A DNA stretch of 64,000 bases from Pachyseris speciosa (lineage: Eukaryota > Cnidaria > Anthozoa > Scleractinia > Pachyseridae): NCBI GenBank assembly GCA_016490735.1, contig JAEMWC010001545.1:70001-134000 (forward strand), read 5' to 3'. The position numbers were made by a program, and so were the translations under genes. The stretch's first letter is position 1, and every line of letters begins with the position of its first letter. The notes beneath the pieces were generated by a model. That model was not told the origin of the DNA. It saw only the letters and a program-made list of their open reading frames with translations, and did no database searches. This document shows positions 34,496 through 47,628 of this stretch, one piece after another.

Positions 34496-34783
34496 GAGCA
34501 GTTTTCAATTGAGTGTCGTAAAACCAAAACCAAAACCAAAGCAATTAGTCCAGCCAATCACAACAGACTGAAAAAGTGCAATGAACCAATCAGAATTCGG
34601 AGTAATTACACGTAACCGGCGCAAAGCGCGAGAAAATACACGCGTGCATGTCACAATTGGTTTGGGTTTTGCTTCTCATTGGTTGAGAAAGTGACGCGAG
34701 TTTTGCCAGCCAATCACAGAGCAAAGTAATGCAAAACCAAAGCAAAACCAGAATTACTTTCGACACTCAATTGAAAACCGCTC
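34496..34783. mobile_element. MITE with GAGCAGTTTTCAATTGAG termini
   Basis: The left end GAGCAGTTTTCAATTGAGTG and the right end (complement of GAGCGGTTTTCAATTGAGTG) are inverted repeats of about 25 bp. The body has AAAACCAAAACCAAAGC phrases on both strands and several CCAAT-type ATTGG boxes. TA flanks both ends (34494-34495, 34784-34785). Confidence 0.75.
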
Positions 34784-36300
34784 TAAGACCCCAATGAATA
34801 GAAAGCAATGCCTCATTAAACGTCTAAGCTTTAATTGGGTTTTATACATACGAGTTTACCTCTTGACCCACTCTCGCCGTAATCGGTCTTGCAACAAACT
34901 AAGACTTGGCGGTTCATAAAAAGTCGAAGACTCAACCAAATCCAATTTTATTTGCTTAGGAATGCTTCAAATTAATACATTTATTAAGATGGGGAATAAA
35001 ATTGGTCGGTGCACATTAAAAACTACAGTGATAAAACTAGGTGACTATCCTTTCAAGACACCAATGAATTACAGAAAGCAATACGAAACGCCTTTCGTTT
35101 CAATTTTTTTTGTACATACAAATTGACTTATCGGATCAAATAACTACAGTAAATCTAAAACTAGATGACTATCCTTGTAAAACACCAATAAATCACAAAA
35201 GGCAATACGAAATGTCTTACTTTCAATCTGCTTCTGTATATGCATTTGTCCTACTGGGTCAAAAACTACATTACTTCTAAAAACTAGGTAGCAGTTCCTT
35301 CTACACCAATGAATTATATAAATTGATATGAAACGTCTTTCGTTTCAATCTCTCTCTTTTCTGCACACCTATTGAATCAAAAACTACAATAAAACTATAT
35401 AACTAGGTCACTCCTTCTAAAAATATATTACAGAACCCAATACGAAACGTCTTTCGTTTCAATCTCTCTTTCTGTGTACATATAAACTGACCTATTGGGT
35501 CAAACTCTACAGTAAAACTAAAACTAGATGACTATCCTTCTAAAACACCAATAAATTATAGAAGGCAATACGAAACGTCTTTGACTTTCAATCTGCTTCT
35601 GTACACGAAGTTGTCCTTCTGGGTCAAAAACTACATTAATTCTAAAAACTAGGTAACAGTTCCTTCTAAAACACCAATGAATTACAGTCGAACCTCGATT
35701 ATCCGGATTTTTCGATTACCCGCTGGTCCCAGTTTTTCATGAATATTAATTAGCCATATTTAAGATCCGTAGCAAAACTTTTTCCGTTGAAATTAAGTAA
35801 TGAAACTCTGGTTCAAACTGAATTTGTTTCGCTTCCAAACACAAATCTGTACGCGTTTTGAGCTCACGCGTGCGGTACTACAGCAGTGCACTCACTGAGA
35901 TCTGATTTGCTCAGGTGTCCTTTGTTTCTAAGTGAAATTTCACACTCCAATAGTTCAGTCATTCAGTTTTAGTTTTGGCTCATTAATATTCATATTTTCG
36001 ATTATCCGTACTCTCGATTATCCGGACTGTTCAGCTCAGTCCCAACGAGTCCGGATAATCAAGGTTCTACTGTATATAAATTGATATGAAACGTTTTTCG
36101 TTTCGATCTGCTTTTTTTTTGTACATACATTTTCATTCTTTCATTCGGGTCCTTGCCATTGTCACAAATTCACCTGCTGGAACAAGAACTACAGTAAAAC
36201 AAGAGTAGGTGATTATCCTTGTAAGACACCAATGAATTAAAGAAGGCAACACATACAAATTGACCTATTTGATTTAAGACTACAGTTCTAAGCACAATAG
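34784..36300. repeat. ~122-bp minisatellite array
   Basis: About ten diverged units recur every 120-126 bp (phrases near 35043, 35168, 35288, 35408, 35530, 35656 and 36212). Each unit contains TCCTTCTAAAACACCAATGA, CAATACGAAACGTCTTTCG, TTTCAATCTGC and GGGTCAAAAACTAC phrases. The array is interrupted by a pogo-type MITE at 35685-36072. It lies just beyond the 3' end of the Schlafen gene. Confidence 0.85.
35685..36072. mobile_element. pogo/Tigger-type MITE
   Basis: The termini are CAGTCGAACCTCGATTATCC and the complement of CAGTAGAACCTTGATTATCC. Together with TA on each side (35683-35684 and 36073-36074) these are the signature of Tigger/pogo elements of the Tc1-mariner superfamily. 388 bp, no transposase. 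Internal CGATTATCCG motifs repeat near the right end. Confidence 0.9.
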
Positions 36301-36352
36301 TAAAAATGTAAAGGAAAATGCACTCAGAGAATGTCAACTTCAGCCCTAAGAA

Positions 36353-39300
36353 TTAATTTCCTTGCGAATTTCTGACTCTTTGGCAGAATTGACACCGAAT
36401 GATTACTAGTTTCACCATTCCTCGCGTCTCTGAACAATAAAGGAAGTTATCCATTACACGTCCATATGGAATGGAACATTCCAAGTCAACAAGAATGACA
36501 ACAGGTCTTTCTAGACCACTGTATTTATGAACAGTACTAACAACTACTTCACTGGAACTGTTTCTCGTTGCATCACAAGTTGGGACATTCAATTTACTTG
36601 AAAGATCCTGTGGTATGCAATCACTCTTTGCAAACAAAACGGCTATATCTCTTAAAATATACCCTTGCTTTAACAGCTTTTGAACATTTTCACTCAAAAA
36701 TTTCACTTGGGACTTTTCCTCAGATGAGTAGGATACAGAAATTACTTTTTCTCCCTTAAAATCGTGCCCCAACACTAGAGTATCCGCAACGTCGGTATCG
36801 CCCAACCTTTTCTTCGCATGCTTGAATATACGTTCGGAGTTTCGAATCACTGTTCTTAGCGTAAATCTGGGCTTCTGTTGATTCACTGGAGGCATGCCCG
36901 TCGGGAAACTGTGACTGGTCTGATTCTTGTCGGTAAAAAACCACAAGTAGCCTGGATTGTCAGGATCGTGTTGGCGCACGATCTGTTTTGCCTTCTGATA
37001 CCACGGCTTGTCCGGATTTGGTTGCTCGTAGTTATGGACTTCGTCCATAACGACGTGACGGACATTTGGAAAACTTTTTTTCACAAAGGTCTGGCGGCAG
37101 ACTGTTTGGCAAAGATTACTTTCCCTGAAAAAGCAAAGCATAAGAATAAACAAATGAATGAAGAATCATCAAATCATGTTAGCAAAACGTCATCATACCC
37201 AAGAGGCAGAGATTGAAATATTGTTTGCAAGAGAAAGGAACAGTAGCCGCTTATTTTTCCCAAAGATAGCAAAACAAGCGAATTAGCGAAAGGTGCGAGC
37301 AAGCACGAAAATTGTCTGCCACAAGGAGGATCATGACTTAAATACCACACGAGTCCTTTCGAGTCGTATAATAACAACTTACCAGTAACGAGTGGAATAT
37401 TCTATCACACAATAGGTAAAGGTTTATGCCATGCCGTAGAAAATGCATAGGCGGTAATGTAAGATCGCAGTGCTGGAAATCGTATTTTGGTGGTTGAAAG
37501 CTTTAATTTATAGTTCTGTAATTTTTAACAGCATCGAATACTCTCAAGATGTCTAGCTCATAGCAAAGACAAAGTTTGCAATCATAGGTCCGACATTAGA
37601 GCTCAGGCCTATTTCCCAAATAAGGTAGCAGCCCCATACAAATTTGTGTGCATTCGCCCGGGTTAATGACTCAAACGGTGACGCATTTTTGTCTAAAAAC
37701 TAGCTTTTCCTGTCACAGGACACGGGGATGCGTGGAATCAACGCTTACAGTCCCTGGCTGTGACTATCCATATGTCGTGATTATGATGTTGGAGCTATTT
37801 AGCGAGCAAATTACCTTATTAGCTGTGCTATGCCCTCGTTTTCACAAACGCAGAGGATTTCTTCTTTGGTGAACCCTCGACTGTGGAGCTCTCTCATAAA
37901 TTCAATGGCAACGAGGGTCTTGCCACTGCCTGCTACACCATGAATCCACAGTTCTTTGTTAATGTTAATTTGCTGGTAAAGCAAGTGAAATTGCTCCTTG
38001 GTTAGAAGATTCATGATCTTCACTCCCATGTTGTTGCTGAGTGAGGAGGGCACTCTAGCCAGAACAATTACCACAGCCTTGAGCACGGTGTTCAGCTTGA
38101 CTCTATTAGTCTGCAGACCATAACTGGGAGGGTACCGATCATCACGTAGAGTCAGCTCTATATTGTCCTGAGAACTTGGTACCACATGGTAAGAGACATA
38201 AAACTTTTCATGGCAGCCACCATCTCTCACCAAGCTCTCTTTTATCTCCAGGGCGACATCTTTGCTGTATTGTAGAATCTCTTCACTCTCATCAGCGGAG
38301 ATTGTGATCAGGTGAAGGCCGCCTAAATTTCTACTGATTACGAGGAGATCACAAATAACACCGTCGATAGGTTTTCCGCCTAAGTTAGCAAGCCACGAGC
38401 GGGAAGCAGCAATCAATCCACGGTTACGACCTCCTGAACAATACTTTTGAATCCGTCCCACCGTGGCTTGTGCTTCCTTTGGGAGGTTTGTCTCAAAACC
38501 TTCGGGAGTAACAGGAAATTCCTCCTTCACTACAAAAGTAAGATCAAAAAAGAAGGCTCAAGTTAAATTCCTTGGAGATCACCCCTGCTTTTATTACCTC
38601 TTGGTTATGCAGTGCGAATTGATTGTATGGGTATTGAGAAGGTGGACTTATTTCCACGTTTTTGTATGCTCTTTTCCTTGTCACTACGGTTGTGGATGTA
38701 ATTCTGTTCTACAACATGGGGATAAACTAAAACGGCTCAGTCTAAACAGCCAACAAACACATCATAGCAACTTATCCTGGCATACTACTCTTACACTTTG
38801 AGCTCTCTAGCTGGCCACATTTCTCAGCAAGTAAAATAAAAAAGATATCACCAAAATGAAATCAAGGAAGTGCACCATAGGTATTACTTCTACTCTGCAT
38901 TCTTGAACTATCAAATCGTGAAAACCCAGTCAACAAGGGTGATTTTTCCTATCATCTACAATTGTACCATTACAAATTTTATTGACTACCGGAAAAGAAA
39001 GAATCCTTGATTTTTTGAACATCATCTTTAATTGTCAAGAGGTATCCTTCAGAAACACGAAGTTTTTTAAACTTTGCACAAACATCCTCCATGCCTGCAA
39101 CAACAATAACAAGCAATGAGATACTTGTAAGACACTCCCTTTACTGGATTTAAATCGAATGAAATAAAATCAATAGAACTAAATGGAATAAATGATAAAT
39201 AATAAATTGAAATAAATAGAATGAAACACTTGAGGTACTGCTTCACATCCCTGAACAAGTGAAGTCATGATTTTACCCTAAGATGCAATTCATCCAAAAT

Positions 39301-42300
39301 TGTGAATTTTATTACACTGAATTTATGATATTCACACCAGAAATAAAATGACATGAATTTTAATGAATTAAAGACTGGGAATTAGCCACTAAATAGGTGC
39401 TTTGAGTTCTGTTTGGTTCACTGGATTCTCCAAGTGTATTAATCTTTCAGACTGGTCACAGCTATCTCTTTAGTGTGTGTTTTACAACACATTCTAGTGA
39501 AAACCAACAGAGAATTTAATACATTGGAACCCTGCCAAACAGCCACCTTGTTGTTAGGGCCACTTTTTTTGTCCCAGCAAAATGCCATACATTTAACCTA
39601 TACATAGTTTTTTAGGATTTAACGTTGATATCTTGTTCACGTTTCAAGCAATTAAAATGAATCCCACAAAGCTATCAGAACGAATCCCACAAAGCTATCA
39701 GTGTGGGATATTTTGATATTTTGGGGTTTATTTGGGAAGAGATAATTTTTCTCAAAGGATTAATTAAATTGAGGGAAATAGGAAATTTTGAAGATTCGAT
39801 GAAAGTTTAAAATTGGAATTTTTGGAAGTTAGAAATAAGCAGATGGGCACCAAACAGTTCCCAACAAACTGCAGTGCCCCTGTGGGGTGTCAACTGTCTG
39901 GTAGTGTTTCAAAACATTTTTGTAGCATTTCAATCCTTTCTTTAACCTCCTTTAAATTCCTCTCCAATTCATTTTAAAGTCCCTGTTAATGTGGCCACCT
40001 CGTTAATGCAACCGGTTGTCGCATTGTGAAATCCCAACATGTACAATAAATTGCTTCTCAAATTCACCTGATGATCACAGCCACCCAAACCAAATGTGCA
40101 TTCTAAGGGACAGAACCAGCAAAAAATCTTGAGAAACAATAACATTGACCTTTTTAATTGAGTGTGGGATAGCATGTATACAGTACCTCTCAAAAGTTAC
40201 CACTCTCACGCGCGACGCGATTCGCGTAGCGTGCAATGCCATAGAAACTGTATGTATATTGGCTTCAAGCAATTTCATATGTCCATTGTAATAGCCAATT
40301 TCAAAAGTCGATTTCCAGTGTTAGCAAAAGCCTGCAAAGAAATGAGGGATTCTACCACCATGAGCGTGGCTGCTATTTAACCTCTCACTGTATTCAATTA
40401 ATTTGTTTCCCCAGCTAAAGCACAAGCTTCTTCCTACACTTACTTCCTACTTTATGACTGTACTGTTTCAATTTATTGAACGCTACATGAAAATGACAAG
40501 AAGACTTCCTGTTTTAGGTATACAAAAGGGGTACTATTTGTCAATAGAAAGTATACAAAAGGGGTACCTTTTCTGTCAAAAAATGGTATATAAAATGGTA
40601 AAAAGTCAGACCTTGGGGCGGAGCCTCCCCATATTAAAATTTTTTTTAGTGAAAAAGTAAGCGCAGCAACAACACTTTTATTCACATTTCCATTTCACGG
40701 TTTGTAAAACTTATTAAATAATTAGCAGCTTAACACATAGCACATGCGAGGCTTCTGCAAATCTTTTTACATGGACAAACTCTGCTAGATTAAAATTTGT
40801 ACAACTTTACAAAGATATTCCCAGCAGTATAGCAGCCATGAAATTTGATCCTTCCAGTTATTAACAGGGTTCCACTGCAATTCAAATAATCTGCAGAGAT
40901 GGTGCCCTGACACAAGATTGAATCCTACAAAGAAGATATATCCAAATAACAGGTTGCTGATCATAAGTTACTTGTACACCACAATTCTTCTTATCACCCA
41001 CTGAACATATTTATTATCTAGAAAACAAACAAACCTTTACTAAATTCCCCTCCAGACCAATCTTGTTCCCTGGGCATTCTCTCATTGCCTCCAGACACAA
41101 CTCTTTTCTTCCACTGATTAAACTCAATGGCTTTAATTTCACCCTGCTTTAACTCATAGCTTTTAGGGCACTTCATGAAAACCCCTCCAAAGCTTTCCAT
41201 TCCTGCCACTTTAATCACTGCTATTACAAGTTCACTGTTAGTCTTGTAACCTGAGACAGGGATAAATTCCATATCCCAATGGACTTTTCGCTCAGGACTG
41301 ACAGGAAACAGCATGTTGTTGATCATGGAAATTATTTTCTCCTCAATCTCATCCTTGCTGTTCCCCTTATGATTCACACCATGAACTTCTCCAGAGTCTG
41401 CAACTCCCAGGAAAATCAGCCCACCTCTAGCATTAGCAAAGGCTGAAATATGTCTACAGACTCTTTCTCGCTGGCTGTGGCTTTTAAATATTTCCTCTGA
41501 GTTCAACTTTTTTAGCTGAACTTCTTTAGACTCATGAAAGCCAAGTTTCTCTTTGTATCCACACACTCTGGGTACTTCAGGAAGATCTTTCAGGGATACA
41601 TCAACATTAAGTTTTGATGGCTTCTTCCTGCTGGCCTGAGATTTAAGCAGCAAGTTACAAATTTGCTGATAGCTCCCTTCATCTGTATCTGCATCACCTG
41701 GGAAGTACAAATTATACTCCATGGTGCATATGTGCTCTGGTGCACTGATGAACAAAAGGACTTGATCAGATTGAGGCAAGACGCGACGATCAAAAACACT
41801 TTTGTAGGTGGAAGGTTTGGCCAAGGCAGTCAACTTTGGCTGTATTGTTTTCCAAAATTTATCCAGGCATTGAAAGACGCTTACCGGTATTGAATAGCCA
41901 TCTTCCTTACATGACAGACTTTTATAGTCGCCAATCTTGATCACCAACACACCTCCACCAGAATTAAGAAGTGCACAGGCACACCTCAGAATGTGGTCTT
42001 GAGGTGACTCTTCACCAGTTTCACGCAAGCCATCTTTACTGCTTCTGTTCTTCTCTTTCTTTCTTTGCTTGGCTGCTCCTGGGGCAATTGTAATTGTGCA
42101 AAACAGTACATTCTCAGCAAAAGGCCTGAAGATTTTAATCAATTAAATCAAGCTTCAGTCAAAGTCACATATTGTGGAGTGATTAGAATGAACTATATTC
42201 AGCTATTCTCACTACGACTGGAATCCCAATGTCTGAATTCTGAACATTAATATAACCACATGAGCATCATTATTCTTCATCATTATTATTAACCCACAAA

Positions 42301-42684
42301 AATAAGAGAATCAAGCATTTTGCAATATTTTTAACACTTACCCTGAAAGATTATATGCAGCAGAGTGTTTAAGGGTTTAAGGATTTTAACAAAGTAAACA
42401 TAAGCTTTCTTCAATATACACTGTAAAATGTATGTAGTATAGATTTAACTAAGATTTTTGCATTTTTATATATTCATACTATATTTTATTTGAGTACACA
42501 CCGGTACAGACCTTTGAAAGGCTTTCTTAGCTTCTGAATAATAATAATAATAATACAGATAAAATACATAGGAAGGAAACAGGACATCTCAGCTTCCAAA
42601 AATGCAACAAAAAAGTAGGCTAAAAAACTTGCTTTATTGAAAGTCTAAAACATCATATTAGTATAGGTAATCACATGATTTCGA

Positions 42685-42720
<36 letters not shown>

Positions 42721-45700
42721 TCAAAGACTCACAAAATTACGGGCTCGTGCAATTTGTGGTCTTTGAAAAAATTTACAAGTGCTTATTTATTCCAAATTGC
42801 ACAAGAAAAATCATGTGATTACTTATTAATAATATACATGAAAAAATTGCGAGATAGCTTCTTAATGTTGCAGAAGCAACGCAACGAAGCTAAGGTGAAC
42901 CAAAACAACAGTTTTCTCCATGTTTTTAAAGCATTTTTAGCTGTAAAAACTGGCTAAACAATTACAGGCTATAGCTATAAGGCTACTTTGTTTACTAAGT
43001 GTCTATCAAGCGCTGTAATCATTACCTTCAGGCTTTCTAGTTCGTTATCTTCGCCTTGTTTGTCCTTGTTTGTTTATTAATCTTGGCGTCACTCCATCAA
43101 GGGACCAATAATTATTATGTGGGCAATTCCCTTCTCTGGACACCACTGTTTCCAAACAGACAGCTAAAATACAGTGCTTTTCAAAGCCGTTTCTCCTTTT
43201 TAGAGCTGTTTTGCAGCTTCTCTGCTGTTATTACGGTCACGAAGAAAGAAAACCTGCTCAAAAAGCCAGCCATTGTTTTGGCTCGCAGTGTCGCTTGCAG
43301 CTCTTCAGACTTTGCGCCATTCAGAGGCCGCGTTTGATTTGCTCAATCGCAGCGCCTTTGTTTATCAACCAATCAGAATCCTCAGTTTTTTACCTTGTTT
43401 TGCACTGTATTTCCTTTTTTCTGCACCGAATTACCTTTTTTCTGCACCGGTGTTTCCTAAAAACTGCATTTCTCTTAGCCAATCAGAATCGAGAAAATTT
43501 TTCATGTATATTATTAGGTATAAAAAAAAATGATGACTACAAAACTGCTAAAAACTTGTTGGCTCAGTATTCCTGGCTTTGGCTAGAGTACATTTCAAAC
43601 GGTATTCACAAGTCCAAAAATTGGCAAGCAACTTAAAATTCAGGAGAGGAAACCACCGGTTGTTAGCCGACAATGTGTTGTGTATTAAATTATTTAAATG
43701 TGATCTGTGCAATACAGATTATATCAGCTACGCTACTCGTCATCTCCAACAGCGAATTGAAGAGCATAGAGCCTCGGCAGTCAGTGCATATGTGAAAGGT
43801 TGCCACAGAATTTCAAACCCCGAGTTTTTAAAACAGTTCTCCATTTTAAAGAGATGTCAGGGAAAGCTTGACTGTCTAATCCACGAAATGCTCTTTATTC
43901 GTTAGAGGAAACCGAAGTTGAACACACAGTCAGACTCAATTCACGCGAGAGTGTTTGTTTAGAACATTTCATCATGGGCGCTTTAATTCATTGGCTGACG
44001 TTATAAACAACCACTTAATTTAAATCTGAAACGACTGTTACATTTATCACTTGAAAATGAAATCAAGATGACTTCGAAACGTCATGTAATATCGCTCATT
44101 TTTGTAATCAAATGTATTTCAAAAAGTTTTCTCCTTTGGGTAGGGTTCCCCAGCAATAGTGTTCTCAATAACTTAAATATTAGCATGTCCTTTTTCAATA
44201 TCCAAGTCAATGTCCAACAACTCTAATAATAATTAATAATAAGTAATATATAAAATATGAGCGGGAGACCTTTATGGGCATTTAAAACAGCGCGCTGTTT
44301 TGAAGACCATAAAGGTCGGACGCAAATATTTTATCTTACTTGTGAAATGAAACAACAGATTGTGTTTGTCGTGTTTGTAATGTTAATCAGTAGAGATCTG
44401 TATCAAAGTTAGTGCATACTAATTAGCTGAGCAGGACTCTTATGAAAGTTAATGATTTTTATTGGGGTTTAGAGAGGTATACATGTGACTCAAATACTAC
44501 CCGTAGATTGATCATTAGTGTTATGAATTATTAATGAATTTTACAACAATAAATAACCGGTGGTGTGATCAGATGGTACAGGGCATCCTAGGCCACAGTG
44601 GCTCGAACACATTTATATAGCACCATATACGTTAAATGCTCTACAGTGTATGGCGCTTTACAATTCTCCAATAAAAGTTGAAGAAGGAATAAAAATTGTG
44701 TATCTACAATGCATATACACAAATAAAGAATTGCATTGTATATATTGTCTTGTATTGCACAAACAAGAAACCCTGGTAGGATGTTCAGTCCTTAAACAGT
44801 TATCAACACGAGTAATTTGGATGAAGTAAGATCAAAACACAAATAACTTCTAACACTATTGTCAATCATAACCTGTTTTTTTGTGCAGTTCTGCTCTCTT
44901 CAAGTGTCATCAGATCTTGATTACTGTCCTCATCTGCTCTTATGTCAGAGAGAAAGTTTTCTGTTTGATCATATGGACTGCACATGTTGGCTCCACTGAA
45001 AAATAAACAGAATAAAACACAGGCTGATAAGTGGTCACGCATTTACAGCAAAACCTTATTCTTACTACTTTTGCACATACTTAATTTCACAATTTGGGGG
45101 AAAAAAGAAGAACTGGGGTACATTTGATTTTGCAATTTCATCATTTCTTTTGCAAAGACCCCTGTAGACCAGTCAGTTTACAAGACATTGTAGCTGTCTA
45201 GTCTGGTAACAAAAATAAAAAGAAAGACTTAGTATGGAATTAAGCTTGCTAAAATGGTAGTATGAGTCAATAACTGGCAACCAGTATACAGTATATAGCA
45301 TGACTTGAATACAGCAACTGTAAAATTTGTGCTGTATTGCTTTATATTATATTATAATATAGGGTAATGTTAAATATTGTAATTTAAATTGTCACACATT
45401 CAATTTTTAGCGAGTATTAAATTTTGTGATTTGTTTTGAAATTGCAAAAACAGGAAGAGAACACAGATAACCCTTGAATAATAATTTCACCACCCTGTTA
45501 ACTAGTGTAAGTAAGTTGTAGACGCTGCTAATAAATGACAAGTAGACTTTTCTTCTTAAAATTTTTGGACAGTTTTATTTTCAGACACTTTTGGCAAGTA
45601 ATGTAGCCATGAACAGACTGAAATCAACCTGTGATGTGGCAAAGCCAGCAATGAAAGCACAGAAATCAATACAAACTGAAATGCTTTTCAAACATCAGTA

Positions 45701-47552
45701 GGTTAATACCAACAAGGAAACTCGTTCACAAACCTAGTGGCTGGCCAAAGTAAAATTCTCTCACTTTTCACACGCTTTCAGGTAGAAATTAGAATTTCCC
45801 TGACTTGAATCAAAATTCCCCGACTTTTCCTTGAAAAAAATCTGTTTTCCCCTGACTGTGGTAATCATGAATAGCAAATTATCAAAAACCATGTGGAAAA
45901 ACATTTTGTGCACAATAACATTCCACAGAAAGATAATTTTATTGTTTTGGCAAAAGAAGACTCTCGGATCATGAACATCTACAACTCTCAATTTGTGCAA
46001 AATGATTAATTTTTTCAGTGTCGCAAACCTCAATTTCTACCAATAAATTTCACTAAAGATCTGGCAAAATTCCCTCATAAATTTAAAAAGTAAATATGTC
46101 ATAATAAGAGCCAGAAAGTGTTTATAATAATTACTAACCTTCTCTGAATCACATTAAAATGCTTATGGGTGCCTACCTTGAGCTACTATCCACATCCATG
46201 GACTCAGAATTTCCTTCTTGAGGTTCAGAGTAGCCACTACAACAAGAATTAGAAAGAAATTCTTTACCCTCCTTAGTATTTCTCCTCCTTAATTTATTCA
46301 TAAAAGGGCCTGTTTGTCATGCTTGAAAATAATGGGTTTTGCAAAAAGCAGGCCTTTGGAAGTCATGGCCTTTAGCAGTGATCCATGGCTCATACTATAT
46401 ACAGTTTCTGAGTTAAGTTTACCAAGGTGTTGCAGCTATTTGTAGTAATCCTGAGGTATACAGTCAGGTGTATCTCTTCAATAGAAGCATTTTGTTTGGC
46501 ATGACCATTAATTCAGCTTTTCTTAGATGTCTAAACTGACCATCGCGATATTTGTAGGATAATACATTCAACATTTAATCTGTGAGCAAAGAACACTAAA
46601 GCCAAGGGCTGGTTACCTGTCTTACATTTAACAGTGTTTTTTAAGGAGTATTCTGACCCATGAAACCTACCGATCAATGCTGGTAAAAAGATGAGAAAAT
46701 AATCACTCCCTACATTTTATAACCCCCTTTGTATGTTAGTGAGGCAAAAAAATTATTTCACAAACCTGTCCACCAACCAGCTGTCACTTCCATCTTCATT
46801 CTAAGAGCAAGTGATGATCATTATTATCAGCATCCAAATAAACACTAGCCAGAGAGGCATATGAACAACTATTAAATTTGCAGGCTGGTGTATACTAACT
46901 AAAACCTAAAATAAAAAGAATCCTGTTCTAATCCAAGCATTCAGTGTACATTTTTGTTACATATCATTTTGGTACTGTTGGTTTTCCAATACTACAGTTG
47001 CTTTAATTTTGTGGAACTGGAGGCAGACAGAATAGCAATCTCCGTAACAATACAATTACAATTCCCTACAACTTTATGTATATGTTGTAGGCCAAAATGA
47101 AATTCAGGTCAAAATGAAATTCTTTTATCTAACCATGAATAATTAGGGTTAGAAGACAAAGGGGTTTCATTTTGACCAAGGTTAAAATCATTTTGACCTA
47201 CAACATATGCAACAATAATTATGTACTTGAAATGATTGATTCAATAATGCAGGTGTAAAAATAATGCAAGCACCTTTTCTGGAAAGTAACCATATGAATT
47301 ATGCAAATGCTTTAATTTTTTTCTGAAATTTGAGTATTGTTTACCTCACACAAAAAATATGAAGTTTCATGACAAAAGGCTGAAATAATCTTTTAAATTA
47401 TCATTATTATGCATCATACTTACACTTCCCACATAATAATTATCATTATTATGCATCATACTTACACTTCCCTGCTCCTCATTGGTCAATGATCTGATTA
47501 GCTTAATGCTTGTTTCCAAGTACACAGCATCCTCTGCACGTCTTTTAGCCAT
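36353..47552 (-). CDS. Schlafen-family protein with AlbA-like core and helicase-like C-terminus
   Basis: Eight coding exons join with consistent phases: 47552-47466, 46800-46766, 46236-46177, 44995-44873, 42125-41035, 39094-38990, 38529-37815 and 37124-36353. They give 995 residues, close to the long Schlafen class. A ~100-residue Ser/Asp/Glu-rich N-terminus precedes the Schlafen core: N-lobe ILRCACALLNSGGGV at 147-161, C-lobe ESKEVQLKK at 300 and SAFANARGGLIFLGV around 329-343. The C-terminal P-loop module has GVAGSGKT (698-705), VVMDEVH (763-769), STVHKYSGLERPVVIL (935-950) and a final YCSETRGMVKLVII. Vertebrate Schlafens cleave tRNA/rRNA or act in replication stress and antiviral defence (family knowledge). 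In the core, Gln305 stands where the second catalytic Glu is expected, so RNase activity is doubtful. ATG is preceded by TTTCAG, so a 5' noncoding exon is likely. Confidence 0.9.
39101..41034. other. Schlafen intron 5 with dispersed repeats
   Basis: No exon is recognised. 40500-40640 has AAAAGGGGTAC-type repeats. 40735-40860 (CACATGCGAGGCTTC, ACAACTTTACAAAGATAT) matches the copy-2-specific insertion at 56040-56215. Confidence 0.5.
42676..42807. repeat. Inverted repeat in Schlafen intron 4
   Basis: GTGCAATTTGGAATAAATAAGC...TTTTTTCAAAGA and its complement (TCTTTGAAAAAATTTACAAG...TTATTCCAAATTGCAC) form ~50-bp arms with a ~35-bp centre. Probably the core of a foldback MITE. Confidence 0.7.
43560..44100 (+). 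mobile_element. Penelope-like 3' fragment in Schlafen intron 4
   Basis: The frame 43579-43905 carries KLFKCDLCNTDYISYATRHL and EEHRASAVS, the degenerate GIY-YIG-type endonuclease end of Penelope elements, on the strand opposite the host gene. The tail at 44066-44090 (GATGACTTCGAAACGTCATG) resembles the hammerhead-containing 3' ends of this class but is degenerate. The RT is missing. Confidence 0.7.
47398..47473 (-). repeat. Duplicated splice donor after Schlafen exon 1
   Basis: CATTATTATGCATCATACTT and the following ACACTTCCC occur twice, 42 bp apart. On the minus strand this places two identical GGAAGT-GTAAGT donors (boundaries at 47466/47465 and 47424/47423). Use of the distal donor would add 14 in-frame codons and no stop. 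Confidence 0.75.
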
Positions 47553-47606
47553 GACTGAAACATCAAATTCATTAATTTTATTTTTTTTAATTTTATTTTT
47601 TTTTGG

Positions 47607-47628
47607 GGGGGGGGGGGGGGGAGGGGGG
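47607..47628. repeat. Poly-G tract
   Basis: A run of G residues broken by one A, just upstream of the Schlafen start codon and flanked by TTTTATTTTTTTT. Confidence 0.9.

Noticed and set aside
35000..36300. Regular ~122-bp repeats considered as a CRISPR array
   Set aside because: Units are long, diverged and continuous with no unique spacers, in a eukaryotic context.
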